Positions 62,723-64,000 of a stretch of DNA of 64,000 nt are shown here, piece after piece. The translations under genes and the position numbers were made by a program. The stretch's first letter is position 1. The number at the start of each line of letters is the position of its first letter. This DNA is from Euryhalocaulis sp050486445 (lineage in GTDB: Bacteria; Pseudomonadota; Alphaproteobacteria; Caulobacterales; Maricaulaceae): contig JBJHDH010000002.1 in the NCBI GenBank assembly GCA_050486445.1, forward strand, positions 1 through 64,000, in the 5' to 3' direction. Below the pieces are notes generated by a model. That model was not told where the DNA came from and did no database searches. It saw only the letters and a program-made list of their open reading frames with translations.

Positions 62723-63206
62723 GGTTCCCTCGTAACCGGTTATCCCCACACGGAGCCGGACTCGGGGCGTCTCTCCCTGACGAGACTGTTGTTTTGCGTA
62801 TGGGATCGAAGCGGCGGAAGTCGCACAATCTTTCGCAACCGCAACATTGGTGATTGTTAAGAGTTGTTACCGTATCGACACAAAATCGCGATAGAAATTT
62901 TGCATCACAGCCCCAATACAGAATAAAATTCTGTTCAGTTCATTACAGGGTTCTGCCGGGAATTCGTATATAACTTCCAGAAAAATCGGCCAAGCGGCTG
63001 GGTTTCATTTCACGCCAGCAGCCCAAGCGGAAAAAAACCCGGAAAAATGCGCCCCTTCCCAATGGGCCTTTTAGCCAGCGGTTGCCGATTACTGCAAAAA
63101 ATGCGGCAGAAATTTATTTTGCGGTTGCGAAGAGAATTGGGCCGCGCTCAGGATACGCATCCAGGAACCCCGCAGTCGTGCGGCCTTGGGCAACTATGGC
63201 GCAGCG
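62723..63206. other. Lower-GC control region between the TonB receptor and the Lrp-type gene
   Basis: No gene in these 484 bases. The stretch 62820-63130 is strikingly AT-rich for this window (several A/T runs, e.g. GAATAAAATTCTG and AAAAAAACCC). It contains the Lrp-box-like dyad at 62918-62934. A Shine-Dalgarno for the Lrp gene is not obvious. Promoters for both divergent genes must lie here but I could not place them with confidence. Confidence 0.5.
62918..62934. promoter_or_regulatory. Lrp-box-like 17-bp dyad
   Basis: ACAGAATAAAATTCTGT has perfect 7-bp arms around AAA. The inner 15 bases match 13 of 15 positions of the E. coli Lrp consensus YAGHAWATTWTDCTR. It lies 196 bases from the receptor ATG and 273 from the Lrp-type ATG. 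Confidence 0.55.
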
Positions 63207-63728
63207 ATGCAACTGGATCTTGTCGATCTGGCGATTCTAAAGGCGCTCCAGGAAGATGGGCGCATCACCAATCTGGCGCTGTCCAGGCTGGTTTCATTGT
63301 CACCCAGCGCCTGTCTGGCGCGGGTGCAGCGCCTGTGGCGCAAGGGTGCGATCAAGCGTACCGTCGCCATTCTGTCGCCGTCGCATATCGGACCAGCGCT
63401 GCATTGCGTGATGGAGGCAACGCTGGTCAGCCATCTATTGGCCGACCACCAGAAATTCGAAACGGCGATCGCCGAAATCGCGGAAATCACCATGGCGGTG
63501 AAGGTCAGCGGCAGTTGCGATTATTTGCTGGGCGTCACAGTCGCCGACATGCCGGCGCTGAATGCGCTCTCTAACCGGATGCTGAAAGGCGAGCTGGGCA
63601 TCGCCAAGCTGATGACGCGGGTGATTCTGGACGTGGTCAGACCGTTTCAGGGCTTTCCGGTGGAAGATCTGGTCGACCGCGCCGTGTTGCCGAGCGACGC
63701 GACACGAATGGCGCGGCGTAGCGTATGA
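63207..63728 (+). CDS. Lrp/AsnC-family transcriptional regulator
   Basis: 173 residues from the ATG at 63207. The N-terminal helix-turn-helix is LDLVDLAILKALQEDGRITNLALSRLVSLSPSACLARVQRL; the C-terminal ligand-binding (RAM/ACT-like) domain includes VMEATLVSHL, EITMAVKVSGSCDYLLGVTVAD and LNALSNRMLKGELGIAKLMTRVIL. Such proteins form octamers that sense amino acids. Divergent from the TonB receptor, with a matching box between, so it likely controls itself and the receptor. Confidence 0.9.
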   Translation: MQLDLVDLAILKALQEDGRITNLALSRLVSLSPSACLARVQRLWRKGAIKRTVAILSPSHIGPALHCVMEATLVSHLLADHQKFETAIAEIAEITMAVKVSGSCDYLLGVTVADMPALNALSNRMLKGELGIAKLMTRVILDVVRPFQGFPVEDLVDRAVLPSDATRMARRSV

Positions 63729-63824
63729 CCCCTCCCCAAATGCGGACACCCACGCTGCTCCGCAGGTGCGGCGCGCACAGATGGCGCGGGGACACGGCTT
63801 GCGGCACCCTGAAAGCCCCCCTGT

Positions 63825-63889
63825 GGAGAGGCGCCGGAGCAGCCGGGGCCCGGCGCGGTCTCGAAAACCGTTGCGCGCCTTGAACCCCG
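63825..63889 (+). pseudogene. Broken 5' copy of tRNA-Ser
   Basis: GGAGAGGCGCCGGAG matches the acceptor and D-arm start of the intact tRNA-Ser at 63931, and GGTCTCGAAAACCGTTG repeats its anticodon arm. The match also covers the 17 bases upstream (CCCTGAAAGCCCCC). The variable arm, T-arm and 3' acceptor (which should read CCTCTCC) are missing, so it cannot fold as a tRNA. The offset to the real gene is about 106 bases. Confidence 0.75.
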
Positions 63890-63907
63890 CCGCCGCCGTC
63901 GCTAGGT
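63880..63907 (+). promoter_or_regulatory. Probable promoter of tRNA-Ser
   Basis: TTGAAC (63880-63885), 16-base spacer, CTAGGT (63902-63907); transcription would start near 63914, 17 bases before the tRNA. The -35 falls at the ragged end of the broken tRNA copy. Confidence 0.45.
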
Positions 63908-63930
63908 TCCGCCGCCCTGAAAGCCCCCGC

Positions 63931-64000
63931 GGAGAGGTGCCGGAGTGGTCGAACGGGGCGGTCTCGAAAACCGTTGAGCGCGCAAGCGTTCCGAGGGTTC
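63931..64000 (+). tRNA. tRNA-Ser(CGA), truncated by the window end
   Basis: GGAGAGG acceptor start, D-arm with GTGGTCGAACGGGGC, anticodon arm CGGTCTCGAAAACCG with loop CTCGAAA and anticodon CGA (reads UCG), and a long variable arm (GAGCGCGCAAGCGTTC), the hallmark of serine tRNA. The T-arm begins (GGGTTC) as the window ends. Confidence 0.93.

Overview
The window is about 64 kb of GC-rich DNA, densely packed and with many 4-base ATGA stop/start overlaps. It reads as the chromosome of a free-living alphaproteobacterium. Support for this comes from a FixL/FixJ/FixK oxygen-sensing set, the mutS-glnD-murJ-trpS order, the rplU-rpmA-obgE-nadD-rsfS-rlmH-envC-ctpA run, a large TonB-dependent receptor and an IalB-family protein. 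A Caulobacterales, Maricaulales or Parvularculales-like lineage is my best guess; the sequence does not settle it. I see no phage, insertion sequence or CRISPR array.

Layout. 1-6.1 kb: end of an outer-membrane barrel gene, then the urea ABC importer urtABCDE, with a strong hairpin between urtA and urtB. 6.4-12.1 kb: an IalB-like protein, a lone receiver protein, FixJ/FixL (minus strand), a FixK-type regulator, a small conserved protein, and a divergent pair (HemG-like flavodoxin and c-type cytochrome lipoprotein) sharing a perfect TTGA-N6-TCAA FixK/FNR box. 12.2-20.3 kb: hybrid kinase, AmpG-like permease, malic enzyme (maeB) and an S9 peptidase lipoprotein. 20.4-28.6 kb: mutS, glnD, murJ and trpS. 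28.7-33 kb: PCu(A)C-like copper protein, a 67-residue protein that is half glutamine, metF, a sulfurtransferase and malate synthase. 33-36.7 kb: mtaB-ftsY-yciB, followed by a diverged tandem duplication of the ftsY tail plus yciB. 36.8-46 kb: a membrane-anchored winged-helix protein, glycosyltransferases, lptF/lptG, an acetyltransferase and an acyl-CoA dehydrogenase.

46.0-47.9 kb is the most novel part. Four paralogous small membrane proteins and an XRE regulator form one minus-strand operon, with TGA-G-ATG junctions and two 18-bp operator-like dyads spaced 21 bp apart over the promoter. 48-52.3 kb: a glycosyltransferase, a DUF817 protein, a 600-bp gap with two strong hairpins (possible structured RNA), fabI and a ZIP-like protein. 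52.3-59 kb: the conserved ribosome-assembly and cell-wall operon, read leftward from rplU to ctpA. 59.3-63.7 kb: TonB receptor and divergent Lrp/AsnC regulator with an Lrp-box-like dyad between them. The window ends in a truncated tRNA-Ser(CGA), preceded by a broken 5' copy of the same tRNA.

Working picture (inference): nitrogen supply (urea uptake, GlnD), low-oxygen respiration control (Fix genes with heme and cytochrome targets), C2/C4 carbon metabolism (malate synthase, malic enzyme) and envelope building (MurJ, LptFG, AmpG, EnvC, CtpA, glycosyltransferases). All coordinates were read by eye and no database search was run.
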